A DNA stretch of 64,000 bases from CAKXIK01 sp050947015 (GCA_050947015.1 JBMNVT010000001.1:1-64000), one strand, 5' to 3'. Counted from the first letter of the stretch, positions 25,018 to 34,481 are shown. Program-made: numbers and translations. Notes: generated by a model not told the origin, from the sequence alone.

Positions 25018-25557
25018 ATGAAGCTGATTTTTGTCCGGCATGGGCAGACCGAATGGAATGCAAAACGGCTGCTGCAGGGTAGTACGGATATTCCGCTCAA
25101 CCGGGCGGGAATGGAACAGGCAGAAGCGCTGCGCAGAGAACTTTGCACTGTTCCGGTAGATTTTGCGGTTACCTCGCCGCTGCTTCGTGCCCGCCAGACA
25201 GCGCAGGTAATTTGCAGAGGGAGAGAAATTGAAGCGGAACCGGACGCAAGGATCGCCGAACGCGGTTTCGGAAATTTTGAAGGTGCTTTTTTTGACCGTG
25301 CGCTTTTTGCGCGCTGGTGGCTGCCGGGTTTTGATGGCAGTGCCGACGGAATTGAACCGCTGAACGAATTCTGCGGACGGGTTTCTTCGCTGTTGGATGA
25401 ACTTGCCCGGCGATTTGCCCGGCAGACGGTGCTGATGGTGGCGCACGGCGGTGTTAGCATTGCAGTGCAGCGCTACTTTAATGGGGAACCAAAAACACCC
25501 GGGGAGGCAGCGCGTTTTCTTCCGAACTGCAGCCCGGCGTTTTTTGAAAAAAACTGA
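25018..25557 (+). CDS. histidine phosphatase (phosphoglycerate mutase-like)
   Basis: A 179-residue cytoplasmic phosphatase of the branch-1 histidine phosphatase family. The catalytic RHG motif is VRHGQTEWN with the nucleophile His near residue 8. The second Arg lies in SPLLRARQTA near 58, and the second His in VAHGGVSIAV near 142. The family includes alpha-ribazole phosphatase (CobC) and broad-specificity phosphatases. No cobalamin genes are near, so specificity is left open. AGAGG precedes the ATG. Monocistronic, between its own promoter and terminator. Confidence 0.87.
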   Translation: MKLIFVRHGQTEWNAKRLLQGSTDIPLNRAGMEQAEALRRELCTVPVDFAVTSPLLRARQTAQVICRGREIEAEPDARIAERGFGNFEGAFFDRALFARWWLPGFDGSADGIEPLNEFCGRVSSLLDELARRFARQTVLMVAHGGVSIAVQRYFNGEPKTPGEAARFLPNCSPAFFEKN

Positions 25558-25606
25558 TAATGGCGCATGGCGGCAGCAGAGTACCCGCTCTGCTGTCACG
25601 TATGAA

Positions 25607-25654
25607 AAAAGGGCTGCTGTACCGGATAAAGATTCGGTACGGCGGTCCTTTTAT
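25607..25654 (+). terminator. long-stem terminator
   Basis: An 18-bp stem including several G-U pairs: AAAAGGGCTGCTGTACCG (25607-25624) with the arm at 25635-25652 that ends CCTTTT. The stretch 25653-25902 that follows is AT-rich, holds a TTCAAAT/ATTTGAA palindrome (25719-25732) and encodes nothing I recognise. Confidence 0.8.
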
Positions 25655-25902
25655 AATTTAGCAGAACAAAGCGGTTAAAAATATAAAAAACAGATTTTTG
25701 CGTATTTTTGAAGGACAGTTCAAATATTTGAAGCCCGATTTTCAATTTTTCAAAGCATTTTGAAGCTTCTTCTGGATTATCAAAGCTAAAGAGAAGCCTT
25801 ATAATGACATTGTAATCGATCAGGCGGCGGACGGAATTCCGACGCAGGAGTATAAAAGAGATAACCTCGGGAACAACAGAATAGTGAAAGGGGAAAAATG
25901 GA

Positions 25903-26865
25903 ATGGCTACATCTCTCAAGACGAAGAGAAAGAAAAGGGTCGGCTTTTTTCGTGATGTGGCGCGCAACAAGTTTTCATATTTAATTGCGCTGCCGGCTAT
26001 CCTTTATGTGTTTATTTTCAGCTATCTTTCTTATCCGTATCTGGCGCTGGCGTTTCAGCGCTACAATTACAAGAACAGCAGCATTTTTGGAATCCTGTTT
26101 CATGGCGATTGGGTGGGGCTGAAAAATTTTGAATTTTTCTTTAACTCACAGAATGCGTTTCGGGTAACGTTTAATACGCTGTATCTGAACATCTTGTTTA
26201 TTATTACCGGAACGGTCATGTCGGTGCTGCTGGCACTGCTGCTTAACGAGCTGCGCAGCAAATGGTTTGTCAAAACAACGCAATCCATTATGCTCTTCCC
26301 AAACTATATTTCGTGGGTTATGGTCAGTTACATCCTGCTGAGCCTGTTTTCTACGGAATACGGCATCGTAAATCAGTTGCTGCGTTCCCTTGGGCTGGAG
26401 GGCGTCAACTGGTACACCAATTCCGGCGTGTGGCCGGCAATCCTTGTGGTCATGCGAATTTGGAAGGGCGCAGGCATGAACGCAATCATCTTTTTAGCCT
26501 CTATTACAGGCATTGACACTTCGCTTTATGAGGCGGCGGCCATTGACGGCGCAAATCGTTTTCAGCGGATTTTCCGCATCACGCTGCCGCTGATTATGCC
26601 GACGGTTATCATTATGACGCTGCTCTCGCTGGGCAAGATTATGTATGGTGATTTCGGGATGATTTATGCGCTGGTGGGTGACAACGGAACGCTGTATGCC
26701 ACGACGGACATCATTGATACTTATGTGTTCCGCGCTTTGCGGCAGGTTGGCGATATGTCACAGTCCACGGCAATCGGTCTGTTCCAGTCGCTCATCGGGT
26801 TTATTATGGTGTACGGTTCCAACTGGCTTGCACGCCGCTTTTATCCCGACGGTGCACTGTATTAA
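25903..26865 (+). CDS. carbohydrate ABC transporter permease 1 (LplB/YteP type)
   Basis: Inner-membrane permease for an imported oligosaccharide. It has 320 residues and six membrane segments. The ATPase-contact EAA loop reads YEAAAIDGANRFQRIFRITLP near residue 210. It resembles the LplB/YtcP import systems of Firmicutes, which take up complex glycans and use a shared ATPase coded elsewhere; no ATPase is in this operon. AAAGGGGAAAAATGG contains the ribosome site. First gene of a three-gene transport operon. Confidence 0.9.
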   Translation: MATSLKTKRKKRVGFFRDVARNKFSYLIALPAILYVFIFSYLSYPYLALAFQRYNYKNSSIFGILFHGDWVGLKNFEFFFNSQNAFRVTFNTLYLNILFIITGTVMSVLLALLLNELRSKWFVKTTQSIMLFPNYISWVMVSYILLSLFSTEYGIVNQLLRSLGLEGVNWYTNSGVWPAILVVMRIWKGAGMNAIIFLASITGIDTSLYEAAAIDGANRFQRIFRITLPLIMPTVIIMTLLSLGKIMYGDFGMIYALVGDNGTLYATTDIIDTYVFRALRQVGDMSQSTAIGLFQSLIGFIMVYGSNWLARRFYPDGALY

Positions 26866-26884
26866 GAAAGGCGGGAGGTAAAGG

Positions 26885-27760
26885 ATGAATAAGAAATTTT
26901 CTGTTGCCAACGTGCTGATTGGCCTTTTCATTACCCTTTTTTCGCTGATGTGTCTGCTGCCCATGATCCTGACGTTTGTCGTTTCTTTTACGGATGAGGC
27001 GTCGATCCTCCGCAACGGATACAGCTTCTTTCCGCAAAAGTTCTCGACCTATGCGTATCAGCTGATCTTCCGTGGAGGCTCCAGCGTAGTAAAGGGATAT
27101 CTGGTTTCCATCTTTGTCACGGTTGTCGGAACGCTGCTGGCTGTGCTGATTACCGGGCTGGCGGCCTATACGCTGGCCAACAAAAACGTGCGCTACCGCA
27201 ATGTGCTTGGCATGTATTTCTTTATTCCGATGGTGTTTGGTTCCGGCCTTGTGCCGTGGTATTTGATCTGCACCGGCCTTGGTCTGCGTGACAATCTGCT
27301 TGCGCTGCTGATTCCAAACCTGATGTTCAATACCTTCAACCTGTTTCTTGTGCGCAATTTTATGAGCGCGCTGCCCGATTCTTTGCGCGAATCCGCAACG
27401 ATTGACGGAGCGAATGACGCCGTGATCGCTTTCCGGATCTATTTCCCGCTCACCGTTCCGGCGCTTGCAACAGTCGGGTTGTTTTACGGGCTTGCCTATT
27501 GGAACGACTGGTGGAATGCGATTATGCTGGTGGACGAAAAATCACTCTACCCGATTCAGTACCTGCTGCTGCAGCTTAAATCGCAGATCAGCATGCTGAA
27601 GGATCTGCAGTATCTGAGCGGAACCACCTCGGCGACGCCGCCGACCGAATCGCTGAAGATGGCAACCGCCATCATCACGGTTGGCCCCATTATTCTGCTG
27701 TATCCGTTCCTGCAGAAATATTATGTCAAAGGCCTTGTGGTCGGTTCGGTCAAGGGTTAA
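26885..27760 (+). CDS. carbohydrate ABC transporter permease 2 (LplC/YtcP type)
   Basis: Partner permease of 291 residues and six membrane segments, with the EAA loop reading RESATIDGANDAVIAFRIYFP near 168. It begins 20 bp after permease 1 with GGGAGGTAAAGG before the ATG. The Asn-rich first helix and the C-terminal PFLQKYYVKGLVVGSVKG end are typical of the LplC group. Confidence 0.9.
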   Translation: MNKKFSVANVLIGLFITLFSLMCLLPMILTFVVSFTDEASILRNGYSFFPQKFSTYAYQLIFRGGSSVVKGYLVSIFVTVVGTLLAVLITGLAAYTLANKNVRYRNVLGMYFFIPMVFGSGLVPWYLICTGLGLRDNLLALLIPNLMFNTFNLFLVRNFMSALPDSLRESATIDGANDAVIAFRIYFPLTVPALATVGLFYGLAYWNDWWNAIMLVDEKSLYPIQYLLLQLKSQISMLKDLQYLSGTTSATPPTESLKMATAIITVGPIILLYPFLQKYYVKGLVVGSVKG

Positions 27761-27799
27761 ATATTTTTTGCCAATCTGTCCAGCTGCGGACTGATTGAT

Positions 27800-27839
27800 G
27801 CGGCCGCCCGCAGTTTTGACTGCAATGCGGGTATGCCGC
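27800..27839 (+). promoter_or_regulatory. intercistronic hairpin before the solute-binding protein gene
   Basis: GCGGC-CG-CCCGCA (27800-27812) pairs with TGCGGG-TAT-GCCGC (27826-27839), with a CAGT/ACTG inner stem and no U-tract. Such hairpins between permease and binding-protein genes often act as RNA stability elements that raise the amount of binding protein. Confidence 0.55.
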
Positions 27840-27880
27840 AGGAATAAATGAAATTTTTACAAAAAAAGGAGACACAAGAA

Positions 27881-29410
27881 ATGAAGAAAATGAAGAGATT
27901 TCTTTCCATGTTCCTGGCCTGTGTGCTGACGGCGGTTCTTTTTGCCGGCTGCAGCGACGCCAATTCCTCTTCGGCAGGGAATGCTTCCAAGGGCGAGACT
28001 TCCTCTGCTGCCTCGAACAGCGGCGAAACTGCAAAGCTGACATACGTTCTGCCGGGCAATGAGCCTGCCGAGCTTTCCCGCGGTGTTGATGCTGTCAACA
28101 AAAAGCTGGCTGCCGACGGTGTCGGCGTCGAGCTGGAGCTTAAGTATTTTGCATGGGACGTGTGGGATCAGAAGATCAACCTGATGCTTTCCACCGGTGA
28201 CGACTTTGATATGTTCGCTGTTATGAACGATCGGGTTACCATTGCAAACTATGCCTCCCGTAATGCGCTGGCAGACTTGACCGATATTTTCTCCAAGTAC
28301 GGCGAGAACATCATTGCCAATTGCCCGGAACTTGCCATCAAATCCGGTCAGGTGGGCGGCAAGCAGTATGGGATTCCGGCCTTCTGGGTGGAAAGTGCAC
28401 TCGATCATCAGGGCCTTATTCGCACCGATTTGCTCAAGAAGTACGGTGTCGACAAGGTCCCGACCACATGGGACGAGCTGACGACCGCATTCCAGACCGT
28501 TATGGCTAATTGGGACGGCAACCAGAAACCTTACCTGCCGATGATCGGCACCTCTCAGGTGGGCGGTTACTTCTTTAACAGCGACAGCAATTATGTTCTT
28601 TATGAAAACATGATCTATGTCAATCAGGACGGAACCATCAAAAATTACTTTGAGACCGATACCTTTAAAGAGAGCTGCCAGAACGCTCGCGACTGGTATC
28701 TGAAGGGGCTCATCAATCCGGACGTTCTGACTGTAACGAGCGATCAGATGAATAATCAGCTCAATACGGGCGACTGGCTGGTTCATGCCGGCACCATCGG
28801 CGATATCTCTTCCCTCAAAGCAAACTATCCGGACGTAACGGTCGACGATTTTGCATGGCTCGATTTTGATACCGAAACGCCGGAGATCCGCCCCTACGGA
28901 ACCCGTAATATGCAGGCGGTTCCGGCTTCCAGCAAAAATCCGGAAGCTTCCGTCAAATTTATTAACTGGCTGTATGCCTCTCAGGAAAACTTCGACCTGT
29001 TTATTTATGGCGAAGAAGGTACCGATTACAACAAGCTCAGCGATACCGATTATGAAGCCATTGTGGATGAAACCGGTGTTCCGAAATACAATGTTGCTAC
29101 CTGGCTGGCTGGAAATATTTCCTTTGAATACCTCAATGCCAATGCTCCGACCCCGGTCAACGAGCACCTCTACACGACCGATAAGACGGCTGTGGACGGC
29201 ATCGCTGCTCTGATGACGTTTGACGCTTCCTCTGTTCAGACACAGGTTGCCGACGTCAACACCCAGATTTCCGCCGTTATTGCTCCGATGGCTTGCGGCG
29301 CCGTTGACTACGATTCCAACATTGAAAATGCTCTTAAGCTGCTGAAAACCGCCGGTATCGACAAAATTGTCGCCGAATTCCAGGCACAGTATGATGCCAG
29401 CAAGAAGTAA
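27881..29410 (+). CDS. extracellular carbohydrate-binding lipoprotein of the ABC importer (LplA/YtcQ type)
   Basis: Captures the sugar outside the cell and passes it to the two permeases. From ATG 27881 (MKKMKRFLSMF) it has 509 residues: a signal peptide with lipobox LFAGC, a Ser/Ala-rich linker, then a family 1 binding-protein fold. AAGGAG nine bases upstream chooses this ATG over one 11 codons earlier. It is followed by a terminator, so the DUF1861 gene may depend on read-through. The size and layout match LplA-type proteins; the ligand is unknown. Confidence 0.9.
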   Translation: MKKMKRFLSMFLACVLTAVLFAGCSDANSSSAGNASKGETSSAASNSGETAKLTYVLPGNEPAELSRGVDAVNKKLAADGVGVELELKYFAWDVWDQKINLMLSTGDDFDMFAVMNDRVTIANYASRNALADLTDIFSKYGENIIANCPELAIKSGQVGGKQYGIPAFWVESALDHQGLIRTDLLKKYGVDKVPTTWDELTTAFQTVMANWDGNQKPYLPMIGTSQVGGYFFNSDSNYVLYENMIYVNQDGTIKNYFETDTFKESCQNARDWYLKGLINPDVLTVTSDQMNNQLNTGDWLVHAGTIGDISSLKANYPDVTVDDFAWLDFDTETPEIRPYGTRNMQAVPASSKNPEASVKFINWLYASQENFDLFIYGEEGTDYNKLSDTDYEAIVDETGVPKYNVATWLAGNISFEYLNANAPTPVNEHLYTTDKTAVDGIAALMTFDASSVQTQVADVNTQISAVIAPMACGAVDYDSNIENALKLLKTAGIDKIVAEFQAQYDASKK

Positions 29411-29450
29411 TCGGCTTTTCACAAGCAAAACAGAAGGCTTTTTTAGTCAG

Positions 29451-29485
29451 AAAATCTTTGGGGAATTCGTTCTCCAAAGATTTTT
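29451..29485 (+). terminator. terminator after the ABC operon
   Basis: A 14-bp stem with one G-U pair (29451-29464 with 29471-29484), a 6-nt loop and a TTTTT tail. Confidence 0.8.
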
Positions 29486-29554
29486 CTGTCAAAGCCCTGC
29501 GGCAAAACAGGCGGCGGAGTTCCCGACCGTGTGGAAATGAAAGGATGTATGCTT

Positions 29555-30508
29555 ATGTCGATTCAGGAACAGAAAGCGCTTTTTGAAACTCAAAAAGCAC
29601 AGAAGGTTTACGAAAGTGTCACGTTGACTTTTCATGGAGTGGATGGGTTTGATGTTTACAACTGTTCCATTCCGTTTGTGTGGCAAGGCCGGGAGTTTAT
29701 GTACGGACGCGTGGAAAAGCGCGGAGAATGGGCGCGTTCCTGGGTACGCCTGTTTGAAAAGAGCGGGAAAGATGATTACACGCTCGTGCCTGACCATATG
29801 ATTTATCAGCTGGAAGATCCGTTTGTCAGCATTGTCCATGGTGAGCTGACGCTGGGGGGTACCCATGTCCGTAAGCGCGGAGGAAAGATTGACACCTACT
29901 ATGGTTATTTTTACCGCGGCACCGATATTAACGACATGCACTATTTTACCACCGGCCCGGACGAGATGAAGGATATTCGCCTGGTAGAACTCGCGGACGG
30001 CCGAATCGGCGTGTTTTCCCGCCCGCGCAACGAGGAAATTGAGAAAAAATACGGCAGTGCCGCTATGATCGGATTTGCCGTCATCAATACGCTCGAGGAA
30101 CTGACCGACGACGTGATTTTCAACGCAAAACCCATTGATGGGATCTTTGATAAGGGGGAGTGGGGCGGCTGCAACCAGCCGGTTCTGCTGCAGAACGGGA
30201 ACATTGGTATCATCGGTCACCAGAGCTTTAAGCAGGAGGTCCCGGGAGGCGAGGACCTGGCGGTTTATGTGAATACCGCGTTTGAGTTCAATCCCGAAAC
30301 CTTTGCGGTAACGCACAACCGGATTATCGGTACCCGCTCCTGCTATCCGGCGGGGCCGGCAAAGCTGCCCTCGCTGACAGACTGCACGTTTACCTCGGGG
30401 ATCGTTATGCGTGAGGACGGCAAGGTAGATTTGTACGGCGGAATGGGCGACGTTCAGGAAGGCCGCATTGTGATCGATTATCCGTTCAGCTCTCCGATGG
30501 CGCGCTGA
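29555..30508 (+). CDS. DUF1861-family protein (five-bladed propeller, GH130-related)
   Basis: A 317-residue cytoplasmic protein from ATG 29555 (MSIQEQKALFE), with AAAGGA nine bases upstream. Repeated blades such as EDPFVSIVHGELTLGGTHV, FDKGEWGGCNQPVLLQNGNIG and GKVDLYGGMGDVQEGRIVIDYPF match the DUF1861 group, whose fold is like the GH130 mannoside phosphorylases. A role in breaking down the sugar imported by the preceding ABC system is a reasonable inference. No catalytic assignment is made. It ends before a strong terminator. Confidence 0.72.
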   Translation: MSIQEQKALFETQKAQKVYESVTLTFHGVDGFDVYNCSIPFVWQGREFMYGRVEKRGEWARSWVRLFEKSGKDDYTLVPDHMIYQLEDPFVSIVHGELTLGGTHVRKRGGKIDTYYGYFYRGTDINDMHYFTTGPDEMKDIRLVELADGRIGVFSRPRNEEIEKKYGSAAMIGFAVINTLEELTDDVIFNAKPIDGIFDKGEWGGCNQPVLLQNGNIGIIGHQSFKQEVPGGEDLAVYVNTAFEFNPETFAVTHNRIIGTRSCYPAGPAKLPSLTDCTFTSGIVMREDGKVDLYGGMGDVQEGRIVIDYPFSSPMAR

Positions 30509-30537
30509 GCCGACACGGTTTTACAATTATTTCTTTC

Positions 30538-30578
30538 AGGCAGACAGGCTGAATGATCAGCAGGTCTGCCTGTTTTTG
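30538..30578 (+). terminator. terminator after the DUF1861 gene
   Basis: AGGCAGAC (30538-30545) pairs with GTCTGCCT (30564-30571), with an inner GCTGA/TCAGC stem, then GTTTTTGTTT. Confidence 0.85.
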
Positions 30579-30596
30579 TTTATTCTGACAAAGAAA

Positions 30597-30625
30597 TTGA
30601 CATTTCGCACATAATACTATAAAAT
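30597..30625 (+). promoter_or_regulatory. sigma-A promoter of the membrane AraC regulator
   Basis: TTGACA (30597-30602), 17-bp spacer, TAAAAT (30620-30625). Confidence 0.8.
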
Positions 30626-30691
30626 AATAATGTTCACCTCGTTACAAATCGTGAACGAAAACAGAGTGATTTGCAGAAAGGATGTTTGTGC

Positions 30692-32593
30692 GTGAAAAAA
30701 TATTTTCGCAGGCTGATGACGACTTCGGCTTTTCGCAGAAGCCTTTTCGGCTACGCATTGACAATCCTGATGGTTACCGTGATCATTTTGGGAGCGATGT
30801 TCGGTGTGCTTGCGGTCGATATCAAGGAGTACGGCGTGGATCATTCCCAGCAGCTGCTGCGGCAGCTTGTGCAAACCTCGGAGAGGGTTAAGTTTGAGGT
30901 GGACAACATGATTTCAACGGTGACGACCGAAAGCCGCACTCTGCAGTTTGTGCAGAGCAAAGCGGAAAGTAAAATAGATAATTTTTATCTGTTTCTTCGT
31001 TTGCGTGAAATGATGGTCGCTTACTCTTATGTTGCAGATATTTCGGTAGTAAATTTTTCGAGCGGAGTGACGGTGCATGCCGTCGGCGCCGAAGAGGAAG
31101 AACGCACAGCAGCTTCGGAGATTGTTTGCCGTGCTTTGAAGAGCGACCGTTCTGTCATCGTGCGAACCATCACCGTTGCCGGGAAAAAGCAGAATGTCGT
31201 CTCGTTTTTGCAGCATCTGCCCTATAACAACAGTGCGATTATTGTTGATGTTCACACGGAATGGTTCGGCGACAGTATCGGCACGGCCTCCCGTGCTGTT
31301 TACGTGGTAGACGAAACGGGAGAAGCTGTGACACAGAACGCGCGTCAGGCTGTGGACGGAACAACCATTGCGCAGCAGCTGACGGCAATGCGCGGCGACG
31401 GCACAGGTCAGCAGGTTTATGATGATTCTGCCGGCAGAAGGATTTATTTCTTCACCTATTCTGAAGAACTCGGCTGGTGGTTTGTCGATGTGCAGGACTA
31501 CTCGCAATTTTACAGCAATTTTACGCGCGCCGCGTTGGTTTTTGTTGCGGTGGCGCTGTTGCTGCTTGCCCTGTGCATTCTGATTTCGGTGCTGTTCAGC
31601 CGAAAACTGCGGAAACCGTTGGTGCAGCTGGTGAACAAATGTCGCGCAACGGTGGGCGCCGAAGAATTGTATGACGAGGATGAACTGCAGTTTATTGATA
31701 AGGCAATTGCCCGCGTGGAGCATGAGCGGTATCAGAGCGAACGCTATGTTCAGGCGCAATTTCTGCGAAATCTGATGTTGGGGCAGGAGATGCCGTTTTT
31801 CGTTTCCAGAGAAATTACCGAGAGATTGAAAGAAGAATTCAAGGCTGCGTTTTACTGTGTTTTGCTGATGAAAATTGAGCCTTTGCAGGAGCCAAACGAG
31901 CAGGAGCGTGCGGAAGAGTATAAAATTTACCGGTACACCGTCTGTAACCTGGCGGACGAAATTTTTGGCGAAAGTTTTGCATGCAAAACGGTGGAGACCG
32001 GGGAGAAAACGGTTGCCGTGCTGTTGATGCCGGAGAAGGAAGTTGTCTCCGACGAATATATTCTGTGTTTTCGCCAACTGAAGGAATTTGTCGAAAAGCA
32101 GGTTGGCATTTCGGTCAACGGCAGTCTGGGTTCTGTGGTGGACAGGCAGAGCGAAATTTGTCTGTCGTTTGCAAAGGCCAAGCAGTATCTGGAGATGAGC
32201 CGACTGATCGGCCGTGACAAGCTGGTGGATTCCAACAACGCCGCAAGCGCCAATTATCAGGAAAAGAATGAAAAACTTGTAGAATCAATTGAGGAATATG
32301 CCAAGCTCAACCTTGCCGATTCTGGTCTTTCGCTGAAGAGTATTTCACAGAATTTTGGTCTTTCGACTACTTATCTTGGGAAAATTTTTAAATCGATTCG
32401 CGGAATTTCTTTTTCCGCTTATGTGACGCAGTGCCGACTTGAGCAGTCCTGTGTGATGCTGAGGGAAACCAACCGGACGGTCTCTGAAATTGCAGAGCAG
32501 GTTGGATTTTCCAATTCAACGTATTACACGACGGTGTTCAAAAATGCGTACGGAATTACGCCGTCCGCATATCGAAGCAAATCAAAGAACTGA
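30692..32593 (+). CDS. membrane-bound AraC-family transcriptional regulator
   Basis: A one-component sensor-regulator of 633 residues. A first membrane helix (about 15-40), an extracellular Cache-like sensor region (about 45-275) and a second membrane helix (about 280-305) are followed by a cytoplasmic linker and two AraC helix-turn-helix units at about 530-630 (LSLKSISQNFGLSTTYLGKIFK and VSEIAEQVGFSNSTYYTTVFK). GTG 30692 lies nine bases after AAAGGA and is the likely start. Placed just after the LplABC-like operon, it probably senses the same sugar and controls that operon. Confidence 0.87.
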   Translation: MKKYFRRLMTTSAFRRSLFGYALTILMVTVIILGAMFGVLAVDIKEYGVDHSQQLLRQLVQTSERVKFEVDNMISTVTTESRTLQFVQSKAESKIDNFYLFLRLREMMVAYSYVADISVVNFSSGVTVHAVGAEEEERTAASEIVCRALKSDRSVIVRTITVAGKKQNVVSFLQHLPYNNSAIIVDVHTEWFGDSIGTASRAVYVVDETGEAVTQNARQAVDGTTIAQQLTAMRGDGTGQQVYDDSAGRRIYFFTYSEELGWWFVDVQDYSQFYSNFTRAALVFVAVALLLLALCILISVLFSRKLRKPLVQLVNKCRATVGAEELYDEDELQFIDKAIARVEHERYQSERYVQAQFLRNLMLGQEMPFFVSREITERLKEEFKAAFYCVLLMKIEPLQEPNEQERAEEYKIYRYTVCNLADEIFGESFACKTVETGEKTVAVLLMPEKEVVSDEYILCFRQLKEFVEKQVGISVNGSLGSVVDRQSEICLSFAKAKQYLEMSRLIGRDKLVDSNNAASANYQEKNEKLVESIEEYAKLNLADSGLSLKSISQNFGLSTTYLGKIFKSIRGISFSAYVTQCRLEQSCVMLRETNRTVSEIAEQVGFSNSTYYTTVFKNAYGITPSAYRSKSKN

Positions 32594-32642
32594 GCTTTTT
32601 CGTGTGAATGCGCCGCTAAAAATTTTTTGGCAATGTTTTTTC

Positions 32643-32665
32643 AAAACGGCCGTAGGGCCGTTTTT
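32643..32665 (+). terminator. terminator of the AraC gene
   Basis: AAAACGGCC (32643-32651), loop GTAG, GGCCGTTTT (32656-32664) and a further T. Confidence 0.75.
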
Positions 32666-32715
32666 GCGGCGAGGCCGACGAATTTATCGACAGGAAAAAA
32701 GAATCGAGAAAATGC

Positions 32716-32744
32716 TTGACTTTCCTCGATTCTTTTGCTATAAT
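32716..32744 (+). promoter_or_regulatory. promoter of tRNA-Lys
   Basis: TTGACT (32716-32721), 17-bp spacer, TATAAT (32739-32744), 21 bp before the tRNA. Confidence 0.85.
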
Positions 32745-32765
32745 CAATAGCGCTGTAAAAAATCT

Positions 32766-32841
32766 GATCCATTAGCTCAGTTGGCAGAGCACTTGACTTT
32801 TAATCAAGGTGTCCGGAGTTCGAATCTCCGATGGATCACCA
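32766..32841 (+). tRNA. tRNA-Lys (anticodon TTT)
   Basis: Full cloverleaf. The acceptor GATCCAT pairs with ATGGATC and is followed by ACCA, so CCA is encoded. The D-arm contains AGCTCAGTTGGCAGAGC. The anticodon stem CTTGA/TCAAG holds loop CTTTTAA with anticodon TTT. The T-arm contains GTTCGAATC. It is a single gene with its own promoter and terminator. Confidence 0.97.
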
Positions 32842-32848
32842 TATCATC

Positions 32849-32885
32849 GGCCGGTAATTTTTTATGAATTACCGGCCGCTTTTTC
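32849..32885 (+). terminator. tRNA-Lys terminator
   Basis: GGCCGGTAATT (32849-32859) pairs with AATTACCGGCC (32867-32877), followed by GCTTTTT. Confidence 0.85.
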
Positions 32886-32908
32886 TACTGTTTGGCTACA
32901 GGGTCGGC

Positions 32909-34210
32909 TTACTGCCACTGTGCCTGCAAAAAGTCGAGATATTCCTGTTTGGTGAACACAGGATGAAAAGCACGGCAAATGTCGTTTGCCAGCGCGGCGC
33001 CGTGAAAAAGCAGGTCGGCTGCGGTCATGGCGAGCAGGCGCGCGGAATCAAGATAGGCCAGCTTTTTGTCGGCAATTTCAAACTGCTGGCTGTGCAGCGC
33101 GCCGGTAAATCCGCCGAAGGTTGGCTGAATACAGGGGATCAGATGGCTCAGATCGCCGATGTCGGTGGAACCCGTTGTGGGAACGCCGCGATGAATGCTG
33201 CCATCGCCCCAGAGCGCGATGGCATTTTGCTCCATGACGCGGCCGAAGGATTCGTCTTGCCGAAGGGGGAGATAGCCCGGTACCGTTGCGATTTCTGCCG
33301 TCGCGCCGATTGCCGTTGCGGCCCCATTGACAGAACGGTCCACTATGCAGCAAGCGTCCGCAATTGCATCGGCGTTGGCTCCGCGAATGTAGGTTTCGAT
33401 GCGAACGTGATCCGGTACGCTATTGACAACGGAGCCGCCGTTGGTGATGATCGGGTGAATGCGGATATGATCCTCGTCGCGAAAAATTTCACGGTTTGCG
33501 TGAATTCCCATTAAGCCCAGCATCGCTGCATTGAGCGCGTTGATGCCTTCGAACGGCTTGCTGCCATGCGCCGCGCGGCCGTAAAAATCGATTGTTTTTG
33601 CTGTAAAGCCCAAACTGTCGCCGTCCAGATTCAGAGCAGCACCGGGTGTGTCGGGGTGAGCATGAAGCATCATTGCAAGGCTCACGTCATCAAACGCGCC
33701 TTCCAGGATCATCTGCTGCTTACCGCCGAAATATTGGATCTTGCCGTCACTACGCAGCTGCATCCGGTATTCCATGTCCAGAAATTCTTCTGCCGGAGTT
33801 GCCAGCAGCGCAACGCTGCCGTCCAGCTCCTGCATCACACCGGAACGGACCAGTGCGAAGATCGCGCCGTAGGCCGAGGCCTGCTGCGCATTATGACCGC
33901 AGGCATGCGCTGCGCCGGTTTCGTTGTTGGCATGCGGGTGACCAAAGCAGGAAACGGCGTCGAGTTCGCCGATAATGCCGACACAGGGCCCCGGCCGTTT
34001 TCCTGCCACAGCTGCCTTTAAGCCGGTTCCCGCATAATGCTCCGGCTTTAACCCGAGCGCCTGCAGCCGTTCTTCAAAATGGCGGCTGGTGTTTTTTTCT
34101 TTGTATCCCAGTTCCGGCATCGCGAGCACTTCGTCGCCGAACGAGCAGATCTCTGCCGCGTTTTGTTCAATAGCATCGGAAATGCGCTGTTTGATCTCTT
34201 TCAGTTCCAT
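32909..34210 (-). CDS. M20-family metal-dependent amidohydrolase (AbgB/HmrA-like)
   Basis: Predicted to hydrolyse an amide bond in an N-acyl or aminobenzoyl amino acid or dipeptide. It has 433 residues from ATG 34210 (MELKEIKQRISDAIEQ), with AAAGGAATGG upstream; the open frame continues much further but without family features. Metal ligands are visible in HACGHNAQ (near 105), LATPAEEF (Glu pair near 135) and MLHAHPDTPG (near 180). The GRAAHGSKPFEGINAL segment opens the lid/dimerisation domain. Monocistronic, convergent with the tRNA. The substrate is not predictable here. Confidence 0.88.
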   Translation of the reverse strand: MELKEIKQRISDAIEQNAAEICSFGDEVLAMPELGYKEKNTSRHFEERLQALGLKPEHYAGTGLKAAVAGKRPGPCVGIIGELDAVSCFGHPHANNETGAAHACGHNAQQASAYGAIFALVRSGVMQELDGSVALLATPAEEFLDMEYRMQLRSDGKIQYFGGKQQMILEGAFDDVSLAMMLHAHPDTPGAALNLDGDSLGFTAKTIDFYGRAAHGSKPFEGINALNAAMLGLMGIHANREIFRDEDHIRIHPIITNGGSVVNSVPDHVRIETYIRGANADAIADACCIVDRSVNGAATAIGATAEIATVPGYLPLRQDESFGRVMEQNAIALWGDGSIHRGVPTTGSTDIGDLSHLIPCIQPTFGGFTGALHSQQFEIADKKLAYLDSARLLAMTAADLLFHGAALANDICRAFHPVFTKQEYLDFLQAQWQ

Positions 34211-34389
34211 GAAAGACCATTCCTTTCTGAAAATCCTGTCTCCTGCTGCATTATAGACTGTTGCAAAAAAAAGGTCAAGAGGCGCCGCGGAAGACTCTGT
34301 GCAAGAAAAAAGATGCAGGTAAAATTCCCGGTGGAAAGGGATGAAAATGAAAAATAATAAGAAATGCACAGTTTCATAAAAAAAGAGGA

Positions 34390-34418
34390 TTGTTTTCGAG
34401 ACCCCGGATTGATATACT
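34390..34418 (+). promoter_or_regulatory. promoter of the DegT aminotransferase gene
   Basis: TTGTTT (34390-34395), 17-bp spacer, TATACT (34413-34418). Confidence 0.6.
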
Positions 34419-34481
34419 GAAATCAAAGCGGCAGGAGCCGCAAAAATTGCGCAAGAAATGATGCGCAGAGGAGTGTTGAAT

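Noticed and set aside
27857..29428. Long open frame antisense to the solute-binding protein gene
   Set aside because: A shadow of the strongly biased codons of the binding-protein gene; no start signal.
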